This document shows positions 23,375 through 32,713 of a stretch of 33,513 nt of DNA, one piece after another (positions within the stretch are counted from its first letter, which is position 1; the number at the start of each line of letters is the position of its first letter). The stretch spans positions 1-33,513 of the forward strand of contig CAUUKX010000011.1 of the NCBI GenBank assembly GCA_963545585.1, written 5' to 3'. The notes below the pieces were generated by a model. It made no database searches, was not told the DNA's origin, and worked only from the letters and a program-made list of their open reading frames with translations. Source of the stretch: W11650 sp963545585 (lineage in GTDB: Bacteria; Bacillota; Clostridia; Lachnospirales; Vallitaleaceae). The position numbers and the translations under genes are program-made.

Positions 23375-26005
23375 ATGAGCAAAAAATTCGTTTACATGTT
23401 CAGCGAAGGCGACGCCAGCATGAAAAATCTGCTTGGCGGCAAAGGCTCTAATTTGGCAGAAATGACCAAGTTGGGACTGCCGATTCCGCAGGGCTTTACG
23501 GTTACGACCGAAGCTTGTACCGATTACTACAATCAGGGCAAAAAGATTACAGATGAGATTCAGGCAGAGATTTTTGCCTCGCTGAAAAAATTAGAAGAAA
23601 TCCAAGGCAAGAAGTTTGGCGATAAAAGCGATCCGCTGCTGGTATCGGTTCGTTCCGGCGCCAGAGCTTCCATGCCCGGCATGATGGACACGATTTTGAA
23701 CTTAGGCTTAAATGACGAAGCCGTTGCAGGCTTTGCCGCTAAGACCGGCAATCCACGCTTTGCCTACGATTCTTACCGCCGCTTTATTCAAATGTTTTCC
23801 GATGTGGTTATGGAAATGAGCAAAACTTTCTTTGACGGCATTTTGGATAAGGTTAAAGAAGAAAAGGGCGCTAAGTATGACACCGATTTGACGGCAGAAG
23901 ATTTGCAGGAAGTCATTGCCAAGTATAAAGCTGTTTACAAGGAAAAAATGGGCGAAGATTTCCCGCAGGATCCGAAAGTTCAGCTGATGGAAGCCGTTAA
24001 GGCCGTATTTCGTTCTTGGGATAATCCGCGGGCGATTGTTTACCGCCGGATGAATGATATCCCGGGCGACTGGGGAACGGCGGTCAACGTGCAGGCGATG
24101 GTATTCGGCAACAGAGGCAATACCTCTGGTACCGGCGTAGCCTTTACCAGAAACCCGTCAACCGGTGAAAATCAGATTTACGGCGAATATTTGATTAACG
24201 CACAGGGCGAGGACGTGGTTGCCGGTATCCGTACGCCGCAGCCGATTACCCGCTTAAAGGAAGATATGCCGGAAGCTTATGAGCAGTTTATGACGATTGC
24301 CAAGAAGTTAGAGGATCATTACCGGGATATGCAGGATATGGAGTTTACCATTGAGGATAAGAAGCTGTACTTCCTGCAAACCAGAAACGGTAAGAGAACG
24401 GCTTCGGCAGCTCTGCAGATTGCCTGCGATTTGGTAGACGAGGGCAAGATTACCGAAGAAGAAGCGGTGCTGAGAATTGAGGCTAAGTCCCTAGATCAGC
24501 TCCTGCATCCGACGTTTAACGCTGCTGCTTTAAAGGCGGGTGAAGTGATTGGCGAGGCTTTGCCGGCATCGCCGGGCGCAGCTGCCGGTAAGGTTTACTT
24601 TACGGCGGAAGATGCCAAAAAAGCACATGAGGACAAAGGCGAAAGAGTTATTTTAGTTCGGGCGGAAACTTCACCGGAAGATATTGAAGGAATGCATGCA
24701 GCCGAGGGTATTTTGACGGCACGCGGCGGTATGACCTCGCACGCAGCGGTTGTTGCCCGCGGCATGGGAACGGCCTGTGTCTCCGGTTTGGGTGAGTTAA
24801 AAATCCATGAAGAAGAAGGTTACTTTGAACTGGGCGGCAAAGTTGTCAAAAAGGGCGATTATATCTCCTTGGACGGCAGCACCGGTAAAGTATATTTAGG
24901 TGATATTAAGACCGAAGAAGCCTCTATCAGCGGCAACTTTGAGCGGATTATGAATTGGGCCGACAAATACCGCAAGCTCAGCGTCAGAACGAATGCCGAT
25001 ACGCCAGCTGATACGAAAAACGCTGTTAAATTAGGTGCAGAGGGTGTCGGTTTGTGCCGGACGGAGCACATGTTCTTTGAACCGGATCGGATTCCGAAGA
25101 TTCGGAAGATGATTTTGTCCGAAACGGTAGAAGGCAGAGAAGCGGCTTTGGCTGAGCTTTTGAGTTTCCAAAAGGCGGACTTTAAGGCTATGTACGAGAC
25201 GCTGGCAGGGATGCCGATGACAGTTCGGTATTTGGATCCGCCGCTGCATGAGTTTGTTCCGACTGCGGAAGCTGATATTGAAGCTTTGGCCAAAGATATG
25301 GGTCTGACGGTTGAACATGTTAAGGCAACGATTGAAGGCCTGCATGAGTTTAATCCGATGATGGGTCATCGTGGCTGCCGGTTGGCGGTAACTTATCCGG
25401 AAATTGCCAAAATGCAGACCAGAGCGGTTATGGAAGCGGCAATTGAAGTTAAGAACGAAAAAGGCTATGACATCGTGCCGGAAATCATGATTCCGCTGGT
25501 TGGCGAGAAGAAGGAATTGAAGTTTGTTAAGGATATTGTGGTGGAAACTGCGGAAGCCGTTAAGAAGGAAAAGGGTTCGGATATCCAGTACCATATCGGT
25601 ACAATGATTGAGATTCCGAGAGCGGCGCTGCTGGCGAATGAAATTGCCGAAGAAGCCGAGTTCTTCTCCTTTGGTACTAACGACTTGACCCAGATGACCT
25701 TTGGTTTCTCGCGCGATGATGCTGGCAAGTTCTTAGACGCTTATTACAAGGCGAAGATTTACGAGTCGGATCCGTTTGCCAGATTAGACCAAAACGGTGT
25801 TGGCCAGTTGGTTAAGATGGCGGTAGAAAAAGGAAAAGCAACCCGCCCGAATATCAAGCTGGGTATCTGCGGAGAGCACGGCGGAGATCCCTCTTCGGTT
25901 GAGTTTTGTCATGAAATCGGCCTGAGCTATGTTTCCTGCTCGCCGTTCCGGGTGCCGATTGCAAGACTGGCAGCAGCCCAGGCGGCATTAAAGGATAAAA
26001 AATAA
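23375..26005 (+). CDS. ppdK: Pyruvate phosphate dikinase
   Basis: The 876-residue product interconverts pyruvate, ATP and phosphate with PEP, AMP and pyrophosphate. In many anaerobes it works in glycolysis or PEP formation. The N-terminal ATP-grasp domain begins FVYMFSEGDASMKNLLGGKGSNLAEM. The swivelling phosphohistidine domain has His456 in GGMTSHAAVVARGMG. The C-terminal PEP/pyruvate TIM barrel has the catalytic Cys832 in GICGEHGGDPSS. These positions match the Clostridium symbiosum enzyme (His455 and Cys831) within one residue. ATG 23375 follows AGGAGGAAGACAC. Codon use is that of a highly expressed gene. A strong terminator follows, so it is probably monocistronic. Confidence 0.97.
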   Translation: MSKKFVYMFSEGDASMKNLLGGKGSNLAEMTKLGLPIPQGFTVTTEACTDYYNQGKKITDEIQAEIFASLKKLEEIQGKKFGDKSDPLLVSVRSGARASMPGMMDTILNLGLNDEAVAGFAAKTGNPRFAYDSYRRFIQMFSDVVMEMSKTFFDGILDKVKEEKGAKYDTDLTAEDLQEVIAKYKAVYKEKMGEDFPQDPKVQLMEAVKAVFRSWDNPRAIVYRRMNDIPGDWGTAVNVQAMVFGNRGNTSGTGVAFTRNPSTGENQIYGEYLINAQGEDVVAGIRTPQPITRLKEDMPEAYEQFMTIAKKLEDHYRDMQDMEFTIEDKKLYFLQTRNGKRTASAALQIACDLVDEGKITEEEAVLRIEAKSLDQLLHPTFNAAALKAGEVIGEALPASPGAAAGKVYFTAEDAKKAHEDKGERVILVRAETSPEDIEGMHAAEGILTARGGMTSHAAVVARGMGTACVSGLGELKIHEEEGYFELGGKVVKKGDYISLDGSTGKVYLGDIKTEEASISGNFERIMNWADKYRKLSVRTNADTPADTKNAVKLGAEGVGLCRTEHMFFEPDRIPKIRKMILSETVEGREAALAELLSFQKADFKAMYETLAGMPMTVRYLDPPLHEFVPTAEADIEALAKDMGLTVEHVKATIEGLHEFNPMMGHRGCRLAVTYPEIAKMQTRAVMEAAIEVKNEKGYDIVPEIMIPLVGEKKELKFVKDIVVETAEAVKKEKGSDIQYHIGTMIEIPRAALLANEIAEEAEFFSFGTNDLTQMTFGFSRDDAGKFLDAYYKAKIYESDPFARLDQNGVGQLVKMAVEKGKATRPNIKLGICGEHGGDPSSVEFCHEIGLSYVSCSPFRVPIARLAAAQAALKDKK

Positions 26006-26067
26006 GAAATAAAAGATTCTTTTGCATTGCATAAGCCCTTACATTAAAAGCAAGCGAAAGAAAAGTG

Positions 26068-26132
26068 CCCCGGCGGCAGGTGAGAATTCCGAAGTTAGAA
26101 AAAACATGGGATGGCCTGCTGCCGGGGTTTTT
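26068..26132 (+). terminator. Strong Rho-independent terminator after ppdK
   Basis: CCCCGGCGGCAGG (26068-26080) pairs with CCTGCTGCCGGGG (26115-26127) over 13 positions with one G-T pair, and five T follow. The loop is long at 34 bases. Confidence 0.85.
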
Positions 26133-26215
26133 ATATTTCATACCGAAATTTATTTCAAGCGCGTCATCATGGCTGTCCTGGCGGCGCTTTGATTTGGGGA
26201 GAGAAAGGAGCAAAG

Positions 26216-27046
26216 ATGAGCAGAAAATTATTTTGTGAAATATCGCCGCTGACGTATCGGATTTCTGAGCAGAAAGAAATTTGGAAAAGGAAATTAACCG
26301 ACCGGCTGCGGGGCGAGAAGCTGGCGACAAGAAAAAGCCGGAAACTTTTGCCGGTTCGGCTGTATTCGCATAATTCTTTAATCCGGCGGCGGCTGGGCAA
26401 CGTAGATATGCAGCTGCAAGAGAACAAAGCGGTTAATTTAAAGCTGGCGGCTAAAAACTTAAATGGACTTTTGATTTATCCCGGCGAGGTCTTTTCTTTT
26501 TGGCATTTGGTGGGTAAAACGACAGCACAAAAAGGGTATTTGGAGGGGCTGGTTATTAAGAAAAACCAGCCGAATAAGGAAACCGGCGGTGGGTTATGCC
26601 AACTGACTAACGGGATTCATTGGCTGGTTTTGCATACGCCGCTGTTAATCACCGAGCATCATCACCATGACCAATATGATTTATTTCCCGATTTTGGCCG
26701 GACGATTCCTTTTGGTACGGGAACGTCGATTTCCTATAATTATATTGATTATCGTTTTAAAAATACTTCCGACCAGCTCTTGCAGCTGATTGTGTATACA
26801 ACGGCAGAGCATTTGTGTCTGGAATTGAGAGGCCAAAGAAAGTGGGAATATACCTATCATATTTTCGCAGAGGACGAGTTTTTTCAGCGCGAGGGGCGGG
26901 ATGTTTACCGGCACGGCCGGGTTTGCCGCAGTCAAATTGACCCTCTAACTGGCAAATTGTTGCAAAAAGAAATTATTAAAATAAATCATGCCAAGGTCAT
27001 GTACGATCCGGCAGGATTAGAAATCAGGGAAGAGGAGAAGGTTTAA
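26216..27046 (+). CDS. VanW family protein
   Basis: The 276-residue product matches VanW, a family named from vanB-type vancomycin resistance clusters but widespread in Firmicutes without that context. The core runs VNLKLAAKNLNGLLIYPGEVFSFW, then GYLEGLVIKKNQPNKETGGGLCQLTNGIHWLVLHTPL, and FPDFGRTIPFGTGTSISYNYIDYRFKN. No signal peptide is seen from ATG 26216, which has AAAGGAG upstream. No vanHAX or vanRS genes are present, so resistance should not be inferred. It stands alone between the ppdK terminator and a promoter at 27094. Function is unknown. Confidence 0.9.
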   Translation: MSRKLFCEISPLTYRISEQKEIWKRKLTDRLRGEKLATRKSRKLLPVRLYSHNSLIRRRLGNVDMQLQENKAVNLKLAAKNLNGLLIYPGEVFSFWHLVGKTTAQKGYLEGLVIKKNQPNKETGGGLCQLTNGIHWLVLHTPLLITEHHHHDQYDLFPDFGRTIPFGTGTSISYNYIDYRFKNTSDQLLQLIVYTTAEHLCLELRGQRKWEYTYHIFAEDEFFQREGRDVYRHGRVCRSQIDPLTGKLLQKEIIKINHAKVMYDPAGLEIREEEKV

Positions 27047-27093
27047 AGATTTGTAAATAATGCTGGGGGAAAGTACTCAAGAAATTCTCGCAG

Positions 27094-27122
27094 TTGCAAA
27101 AATTTCGGGGGCATGGTATGAT
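27094..27122 (+). promoter_or_regulatory. Promoter of the TIM-barrel gene
   Basis: TTGCAA (27094-27099) and TATGAT (27117-27122) have a 17-base spacer. The leader to ATG 27297 is about 165 bases, and I see no recognisable riboswitch or strong hairpin in it. Confidence 0.6.
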
Positions 27123-27296
27123 ACAAGTATTATGGAAACGGCAGACTTTCCGAGTGTAGCTGGTGATTTTCGGAATAGCAAAATGCAGCGGGGCAATATG
27201 CCGCCTGCGGCAAAACTCTTGCAACGAACGAGCTGGCATTGGGATTAAGCTTTAGATGGCTGCAATACGGTGATAAGAAACCGGGAGGAAAAGTAA

Positions 27297-28130
27297 ATGA
27301 AAATAGGCGTTTTGCTGGAATCCTTTCATAAGCCGGTTGGTCAGGCGCTGAAAATGGCTGGTGAATTGGGAGTGGATGCGGTTCAGATTTATGCCACCAA
27401 GGGTGAATTAAGTCCGGAAAACTTAAAAGGACAAGCACTTTCGGAGTTTAAAAAGGCAGTGGCAGACAGCGGGCTGACGATTTCTGCGCTGTGCGGCGAT
27501 TTGGGCGGCGGTTTTATGGATCTGGCGGCCAATCCGAAAAAAATTGAAAAATCCAAGGCCATCCTTGATTTAGCCAAAGAATTGGGGACGAATATTGTTA
27601 CCACGCATATCGGGATTGTACCGGCTGACGTCAATTCGGACCGATTTCAGATTATGCAGGAAGCCTGCTATCAGCTGGCGGAGTATGCGAATTCGCTGGA
27701 AGCACATTTTGCGGTGGAAACCGGCCCGGAAACGGCTGTGACTTTAAAACGGTTTTTAGACACCTTAGGCTCAAAAGGGGTGGCGGTTAATTTCGATCCG
27801 GCTAATTTTGTAATGGTGACCGGTGATGACCCGGTTAAGGGCGTGTTCACGCTGGCCGATTATATTGTTCATACTCATGCCAAAGACGGAATTAAGCTGT
27901 ATGACCTCGATCCGGAAAAGATTTATAATCCGGCAGCGGACGTTATCATTACCAGTCCGGCTTTTGCTGAGATGCCGCTGGGTCGGGGCAACGTTGATTT
28001 TAGCGGCTGGATTGGTGCGCTCCGTCAAATTGGATATGACGGATATCTGACGATTGAGCGGGAAACCGGTGAAAATCCGGAAGCGGATATCAGGGCGGCG
28101 GTTCAGTTTTTAAAGGATCAATTGCGATAA
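27297..28130 (+). CDS. Sugar phosphate isomerase/epimerase family TIM barrel
   Basis: The 277-residue product belongs to the AP-endonuclease-2-like TIM-barrel superfamily (xylose isomerase-like). Metal and substrate residues sit in VTTHIG, FAVETGPE, VNFDPANFVM, VHTHAKDG and YLTIERETGE, all at strand ends as in related epimerases. The substrate is unknown; inositol catabolism, tagatose epimerase and hydroxypyruvate isomerase relatives share this fold. AGGAGG-like sequence (GGGAGGAAA) precedes ATG 27297. The alcohol dehydrogenase gene follows 67 bases later and may be cotranscribed. Confidence 0.9.
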   Translation: MKIGVLLESFHKPVGQALKMAGELGVDAVQIYATKGELSPENLKGQALSEFKKAVADSGLTISALCGDLGGGFMDLAANPKKIEKSKAILDLAKELGTNIVTTHIGIVPADVNSDRFQIMQEACYQLAEYANSLEAHFAVETGPETAVTLKRFLDTLGSKGVAVNFDPANFVMVTGDDPVKGVFTLADYIVHTHAKDGIKLYDLDPEKIYNPAADVIITSPAFAEMPLGRGNVDFSGWIGALRQIGYDGYLTIERETGENPEADIRAAVQFLKDQLR

Positions 28131-28197
28131 AAGGGATTCCTGCTTATTATAAGCAAGGAAAGTATTTTTGGCTGAAAGCAAAGGAAAGGCGGAAAGC

Positions 28198-29382
28198 ATG
28201 GATAATTTTATTTTCTATTCGCCGACAAAGTTTATTTTTGGTAAAGATACAGAAAAGAAAGCGGCTTCTCTGGCCAAGGAGTATGGCGCAACAAGAGTGC
28301 TTTTGCTCTACGGCGGCAGTTCGGCACTGCGATCGGGACTGCTGGCCAGAGTCAAACGTTACTTAGAAGAAGGAAAGCTCCCATATATTGAACTGGGGGG
28401 AGTCGAGCCAAACCCGAAAGATGATCTGGTCTATACCGGGATTGACAAAGTCAGAGACTATGGTGTTGACTTTATTTTAGCGCTGGGTGGCGGATCGGTG
28501 ATTGACACGGCGAAAGCCATTGCGGCCGGGGCGGTGTATGACGGCGATTTTTGGGACTTTTATTCGAAAAAAGCGGTTATTAAGCAGGCGTTGCCGCTGG
28601 GGACGATTCTGACGCTGGCGGCTTCTGGCAGCGAAGCTTCGGACAGCTCGGTAATTACCAAAAAAGCAACGATGGAAAAACGCGGTAGCCATGCCGATAT
28701 TATCCGGCCGGTATTTTCTATTTTAAATCCGATGCTGACCGCAACGGTTCCGCCGGATCAAACCTTTTACGGGGTGATGGATATGATGTCGCATGTTTTG
28801 GAGCGGTATTTTACCGACACCGAAGATGTGGATTTGACCAGCGGGATGTGCGAAGCGGTGCTGTCGTCGATTATTTTCAATGCGCGGATTCTTTTGCAGC
28901 GCCCCAGAGATTACGGTGCCAGAGCCAATCTGATGTGGGCGGGCGCAATGGCGCACAGCAATATTTTGGGAGTCGGCCGGCAGCAGGACTGGGGTTCGCA
29001 TAGCTTGGGGCACGAGCTTTCGTCCCTTTACGGTTCGGCGCATGGGGCAACGCTGGCGGTTGTTTTTCCGGCGTGGATGCGGTATGCATTGGAGCATAAC
29101 AGTGATATTACGGCATTGGCGGAGCTGGCAATCAATGTTTGGGGAGCGGAGTTTGACGGAGAAGATTTAAAAGCGGCGGCACTGGCTGGGATTCAACTGT
29201 TTTTGAAATATTTGCAGGAATTGGGTTTGCCGACTACCTTAGAAGAATTGGGCGGTCGGGAAGAAGATATTGCTGCTTTGACGGAAAAAGTTGTTTTGCG
29301 GGGAAATTATGTTAAGCTGACACGGGAAAATGTTCGTGAGATTTATATGCTGACATTGGAAAGAAACAGATTGGGTCAATAG
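28198..29382 (+). CDS. Iron-containing alcohol dehydrogenase, BdhA/YqhD-like
   Basis: The 394-residue product is a group III alcohol dehydrogenase of the butanol dehydrogenase/YqhD type. The cofactor loop is GGGSVIDTAKA (from residue 97). The predicted metal ligands are Asp195, His199, His268 and His282, which match YqhD D194, H198, H267 and H281 in spacing. It reduces an aldehyde to an alcohol with NADH or NADPH, a fermentative step. ATG 28198 has AAAGGCGG upstream; an earlier TTG at 28168 is less likely. A TGCTTA-TTA-TAAGCA hairpin lies at 28141-28155, upstream, without a T-run. Confidence 0.93.
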   Translation: MDNFIFYSPTKFIFGKDTEKKAASLAKEYGATRVLLLYGGSSALRSGLLARVKRYLEEGKLPYIELGGVEPNPKDDLVYTGIDKVRDYGVDFILALGGGSVIDTAKAIAAGAVYDGDFWDFYSKKAVIKQALPLGTILTLAASGSEASDSSVITKKATMEKRGSHADIIRPVFSILNPMLTATVPPDQTFYGVMDMMSHVLERYFTDTEDVDLTSGMCEAVLSSIIFNARILLQRPRDYGARANLMWAGAMAHSNILGVGRQQDWGSHSLGHELSSLYGSAHGATLAVVFPAWMRYALEHNSDITALAELAINVWGAEFDGEDLKAAALAGIQLFLKYLQELGLPTTLEELGGREEDIAALTEKVVLRGNYVKLTRENVREIYMLTLERNRLGQ

Positions 29383-29403
29383 GGGTGTCAAAGCAAAGGG
29401 GTT

Positions 29404-29433
29404 TTGTCTTTGCTGCAATTATGGTGTGATAAT
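29404..29433 (+). promoter_or_regulatory. Probable promoter of the PilZ gene
   Basis: TTGTCT (29404-29409) and GATAAT (29428-29433) are 18 bases apart, and the gene start follows 14 bases later. The very short leader is barely enough for the AGGAGAG binding site, so the -10 may be one of the neighbouring AT-rich hexamers. Confidence 0.35.
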
Positions 29434-29447
29434 ATAAGGAGAGCAGG

Positions 29448-29840
29448 ATGATAGGGGATCGAATCAGAGGTCAGGAAAGAGTAAATGTGGAAATGAATGA
29501 TGATGTAATCGGCATTATTGTTTCGATGGATCGGCAGCTCAAAGGGATTGAGATAGAGTTTCCGATTCCGATTCGATGTGAGGATATTTCTGAGGGCGGC
29601 ATTAAATTTTGGAGCCGTCAGGAATTGATGATTGGTTTGAGTATGAACTTTAGAATGAGGGTAGAAGGCCATATTCTTGATACCAAGGTCAAGATTTTGC
29701 GCAGCCAAAATACCGAACCGGGGCTTTATGAAATAGCAGCCAAGTTTGCTGATATATCCAGACATAGCGAGCATATTATTAAAAGCTTTATTAAAAAGAA
29801 AGCTGTCCAAAATATTTGGCAGTCCAGACGAAACAGTTGA
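29448..29840 (+). CDS. PilZ domain protein
   Basis: The 130-residue product is a single PilZ domain, the fold that binds cyclic di-GMP. The two binding motifs can be read: RxxxR as Arg7-GQE-Arg11, and DxSxxG as Asp46-Ile-Ser48-Glu-Gly-Gly51. The distance between them is at the long side. The rest matches the six-stranded barrel, ending in a helix SEHIIKSFIKKK. It may link cyclic di-GMP to surface or motility functions, but no partner gene is visible here. AAGGAGAG precedes ATG 29448. Confidence 0.78.
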   Translation: MIGDRIRGQERVNVEMNDDVIGIIVSMDRQLKGIEIEFPIPIRCEDISEGGIKFWSRQELMIGLSMNFRMRVEGHILDTKVKILRSQNTEPGLYEIAAKFADISRHSEHIIKSFIKKKAVQNIWQSRRNS

Positions 29841-29880
29841 GCAAGAATTGTAGTTACAGCGACAGAATGAGGAGGACAAT

Positions 29881-30660
29881 TTGAAGAAGCGATTGTTTGT
29901 AGCGGTCTGTTGCCTGATTTTATTCAGTGCTTGCGGAGCGCTGGATAATGCAAAGGAACAGATTAAAGATAGTTTAAAGCAAGAACAAATAGAAGCAGTG
30001 GTTCCAGAAGCACCGAAGTTTGAAGATCGGGTTGTCAGTGTGTCTTATATCAGCGTGCTGTCAGAAGGACTAAATGTTCGGACGGAACCGGATGAGGATG
30101 GTAATTTTTTGTTTCGGGTGCCGAAAGAGGCTAAGTTTACAGTGCTGGATACGGCACTGGATTCGATGCGCCGGACTTGGTACCAAATTGAATATCAGCC
30201 GGAAAAGACTGGCTGGGTGGCTGGCTGGCATGTAGCGGAAACAGAAATTACTATTTTAGTGCAGGAAAAGGATACGATTATTCAAAAGATAGATGCCAAG
30301 GAGCCACCGGTTTATTTGGAAAATCCGTTTAACCCGGCTAAGGCCAAGGCCGGCAGCCGCTTTTATGGGATGACTTTGGCTGAAAAAAATGAAACTGGTT
30401 TGCGTTTTACTGGTGAAAATACTTTAACCGGAAATTATCGGCGGGACAGCAGCGGCAAGTTTTATTATTTTACGCCGGATGAGGCATCGGCAGTTAGTCT
30501 CCCTCGAACTAAGCAAAATATTCATTCAGCTGACTTTATTATTTATGAAATTCCGGCTGCGCCTATTTTTGATGACACTCCGTCGGGGACGGCGACCATT
30601 CAGATTGCGGAGTATGAAGTTAATTATAACGGCACCAATGTTGTTACCTTAAAACGTTGA
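29881..30660 (+). CDS. SH3b-domain lipoprotein
   Basis: The 259-residue product begins with a lipoprotein signal (KKRLFVAVCCLILFSAC); the lipid-modified residue would be Cys18. A bacterial SH3 domain covers about residues 52-120, with GLNVRTEPDEDGNFLFRVPK and a TGWVAGWHV end typical of the family. The remaining 130 residues are of unknown fold. It should be anchored outside the membrane and may bind peptidoglycan or a protein partner. The start is TTG 29881 after AGGAGG. It follows the PilZ gene by 40 bases. Confidence 0.85.
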   Translation: MKKRLFVAVCCLILFSACGALDNAKEQIKDSLKQEQIEAVVPEAPKFEDRVVSVSYISVLSEGLNVRTEPDEDGNFLFRVPKEAKFTVLDTALDSMRRTWYQIEYQPEKTGWVAGWHVAETEITILVQEKDTIIQKIDAKEPPVYLENPFNPAKAKAGSRFYGMTLAEKNETGLRFTGENTLTGNYRRDSSGKFYYFTPDEASAVSLPRTKQNIHSADFIIYEIPAAPIFDDTPSGTATIQIAEYEVNYNGTNVVTLKR

Positions 30661-30715
30661 CATTTGCGGAGTTGGCTTTGGTCAATGCCGGGAGTTTAGG
30701 AAAGAAGGAGCTATT

Positions 30716-31195
30716 TTGAAACGACAGGATTATATTTCTTGGGATGAATATTTTATGGGGATTGCTATTTTATCCTCCATGCGCAGCAAGGATAACCGGA
30801 CGCAGGTCGGAACTTGTATTGTCAGCCCTGATAATAAGATTCTTTCCGTGGGCTATAACGGTATGCCGACGGGAGTTAAGGATGACGACATGCCGTGGGA
30901 GTACGAAGGTGATGCGCTGCATACCAAGTATTATTATGTTTGTCACGCCGAGTTAAATGCTATCCTCAACCATTCCGGGATTAGTCTAAGCGGAGCCAAG
31001 CTGTACACGACTTTATTTCCCTGCAACGAATGTACCAAAGCTATCATTCAGGCTGGAATCAAGGAAGTATTTTATCAGGATGACAAGTACGCTGATACCG
31101 ATTCGGTGATGGCTGCCAAAAAGATGATGGATATGGTTGGTATCCGCTATCATGCGCTGCCAAGGACCGGCAAAGTCTTGACACTTGAGGTATAA
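30716..31195 (+). CDS. dCMP deaminase family protein, ComEB-like
   Basis: The 159-residue product is a zinc-dependent deoxycytidylate deaminase that converts dCMP to dUMP for dTTP synthesis. The zinc site is His77-Ala-Glu79 (CHAEL) and Cys103-Asn-Glu-Cys106 (FPCNEC). The N-terminal SWDEYFMGIAILSSMRSKDNRTQVG is characteristic of the ComEB/DCTD group. TTG 30716 is the start, after GAAGGAG. It ends just before a long inverted repeat that marks the convergence with the minus-strand genes. Confidence 0.92.
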   Translation: MKRQDYISWDEYFMGIAILSSMRSKDNRTQVGTCIVSPDNKILSVGYNGMPTGVKDDDMPWEYEGDALHTKYYYVCHAELNAILNHSGISLSGAKLYTTLFPCNECTKAIIQAGIKEVFYQDDKYADTDSVMAAKKMMDMVGIRYHALPRTGKVLTLEV

Positions 31196-31214
31196 GGCCG
31201 GGCTGGGTTTTGTT

Positions 31215-31270
31215 CATAAGAACCTATTCCCCCAACTTTTATGATAAAAGCTGGGGAATAGGTTCTTATG
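31215..31270. repeat. Perfect 18-bp inverted repeat between convergent genes
   Basis: CATAAGAACCTATTCCCC (31215-31232) is an exact reverse complement of 31253-31270. A smaller stem, CTTTT with AAAAG, lies inside the 20-base loop, so the whole unit can fold into one long hairpin. It lies 19 bases after the dCMP deaminase stop and 17 bases before the end of the anti-sigma gene. A bidirectional terminator is plausible, but there is no T-run after either arm. Confidence 0.9.
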
Positions 31271-31287
31271 ATCGAGGATTGAATATG

Positions 31288-32709
31288 TTAGCGAAGCGGG
31301 ATGCGATGCTCATTGATATGAATGGCGATAATCTCATCCACATTGATTGGTTTTTCTACATTCCAGTAGGCGTGAAATTCTTGGTTTTCCCAACTTCCGC
31401 CGCCGAAAAGGGTGGAAATATATCCGGAAGAAGTTTCAAGGGAAAGTTTCATTTCATCTGCTATGCAGTTCTCTTTTGGGCAGCTGCCATGTGCTTCTAT
31501 TCCCAGAGGGCTAAGCAAAAGATTTTTAAAAATATGTCCTTCAATTTCATCACTACAAATTAAGCTTCTCATTTGTTTTGTGCTGTCACTCAAATTGGCG
31601 GAAATCCACCAGTTTCCTTCGATGCCGCTGATAACATCAAAAGAATAGAGGATTTTATAAGAAGAAAGTTTGTCGGTATCAACGGAAAATACATATTCTT
31701 TATGGCGATAAACGCCGGTATTGAGGGCATTGGCTTGGCTTAGGTTCACAATGTTTCCGCTTGCATCCCTGATAAAAGAAAAGGAGTAAGCAGCTTCTAT
31801 TTTATTGCCCTGTTGATCTACCATATCGAAAGAATGGTATTTACTACCGAATTCTTCGTTGAAAGGGGATACGGTTTGTAAATGCAGTTTGCCGTTAATG
31901 ATACCGATATTGGAAAGTTTAATATCTTCTCGCTCATCATTTAATTTTATCGGATTTCCGAAAGGGAGTGCCCATAGTTTAAGAGGTTCTTCTTCGTTCC
32001 ATGTACTGGAAAGGATGTGTTGGGGGCTTGTCAAAATCGGCTCATTTTCTGACAGTTTTAAGGATTGCAGCGGGATTTCACCAGTATATTCCTGATAGTC
32101 AAAGTTGAGGATGCTTGCTCCAATCTGTAATTTGTCAGTCAAAGGAGAATCTCCGTCAGCCGTAATAAAAAGTTCGTAGTAGAGGGTATTGCTTTCTGTA
32201 TCAAAGAACAGAAGCTTTCTACTTAGGGTAAAGGAAGATGGGATTTCCTTTTTTGGAGAGGAACTTTTTTGGGAGGAGGTAGTGGCTACTTTGAAGCTGT
32301 CGGAAAAATCAGTTTTTTCCGTCAATCGTTTTTGACCGCTGGTATCTTGAAGGGATAAGTAAACAACGGCAGTGTTTTGGTATTTTTTAGCGCCGATAAT
32401 CTCTAAGCGGATATTGTTATCCTCGCAAAAAGCTTCTAACGGCTCGACAATCGCTTCATAGTTTGGATGAATCGTTTCCATTAGCCAAGCAAAGGTACCC
32501 AATTTGGCGGCGATAGCGGTACTGCCAAGAACGAAAAACAGAGCGAATAAAGCGGCGAAGGTTCTTTTGCGTTTATAGCGATATTCATTTATTTGTTTTG
32601 GCTCGCCGGTAAGTTTCTCTTTCAATTTTTCTTTAAAATATTCCGAATGAACAGGTAAGCGGTTTAATCTGTCTTTGATATTTTTTTCATCATGGTCAAG
32701 ATAATTCAT
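31288..32709 (-). CDS. Anti-sigma factor, DUF4179-type
   Basis: The 473-residue product has a cytoplasmic N-terminus of about 48 residues, one membrane helix at about residues 50-68 (FAALFALFFVLGSTAIAA), and a large extracellular beta-rich domain. This matches DUF4179 anti-sigma proteins paired with ECF sigma factors. The N-terminal part would hold the sigma factor, and the outer domain would sense a signal. The start codon at 32709 has GAAAGGAG upstream and lies four bases after the sigma gene stop, so the two are coupled. The outer domain has no recognisable ligand motif. Confidence 0.82.
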   Translation of the reverse strand: MNYLDHDEKNIKDRLNRLPVHSEYFKEKLKEKLTGEPKQINEYRYKRKRTFAALFALFFVLGSTAIAAKLGTFAWLMETIHPNYEAIVEPLEAFCEDNNIRLEIIGAKKYQNTAVVYLSLQDTSGQKRLTEKTDFSDSFKVATTSSQKSSSPKKEIPSSFTLSRKLLFFDTESNTLYYELFITADGDSPLTDKLQIGASILNFDYQEYTGEIPLQSLKLSENEPILTSPQHILSSTWNEEEPLKLWALPFGNPIKLNDEREDIKLSNIGIINGKLHLQTVSPFNEEFGSKYHSFDMVDQQGNKIEAAYSFSFIRDASGNIVNLSQANALNTGVYRHKEYVFSVDTDKLSSYKILYSFDVISGIEGNWWISANLSDSTKQMRSLICSDEIEGHIFKNLLLSPLGIEAHGSCPKENCIADEMKLSLETSSGYISTLFGGGSWENQEFHAYWNVEKPINVDEIIAIHINEHRIPLR

Positions 32710-32713
32710 GATT

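Noticed and set aside
26216..27046. Vancomycin resistance locus
   Set aside because: Only a VanW family gene is present. Without ligase, dehydrogenase and dipeptidase genes the resistance label does not hold.
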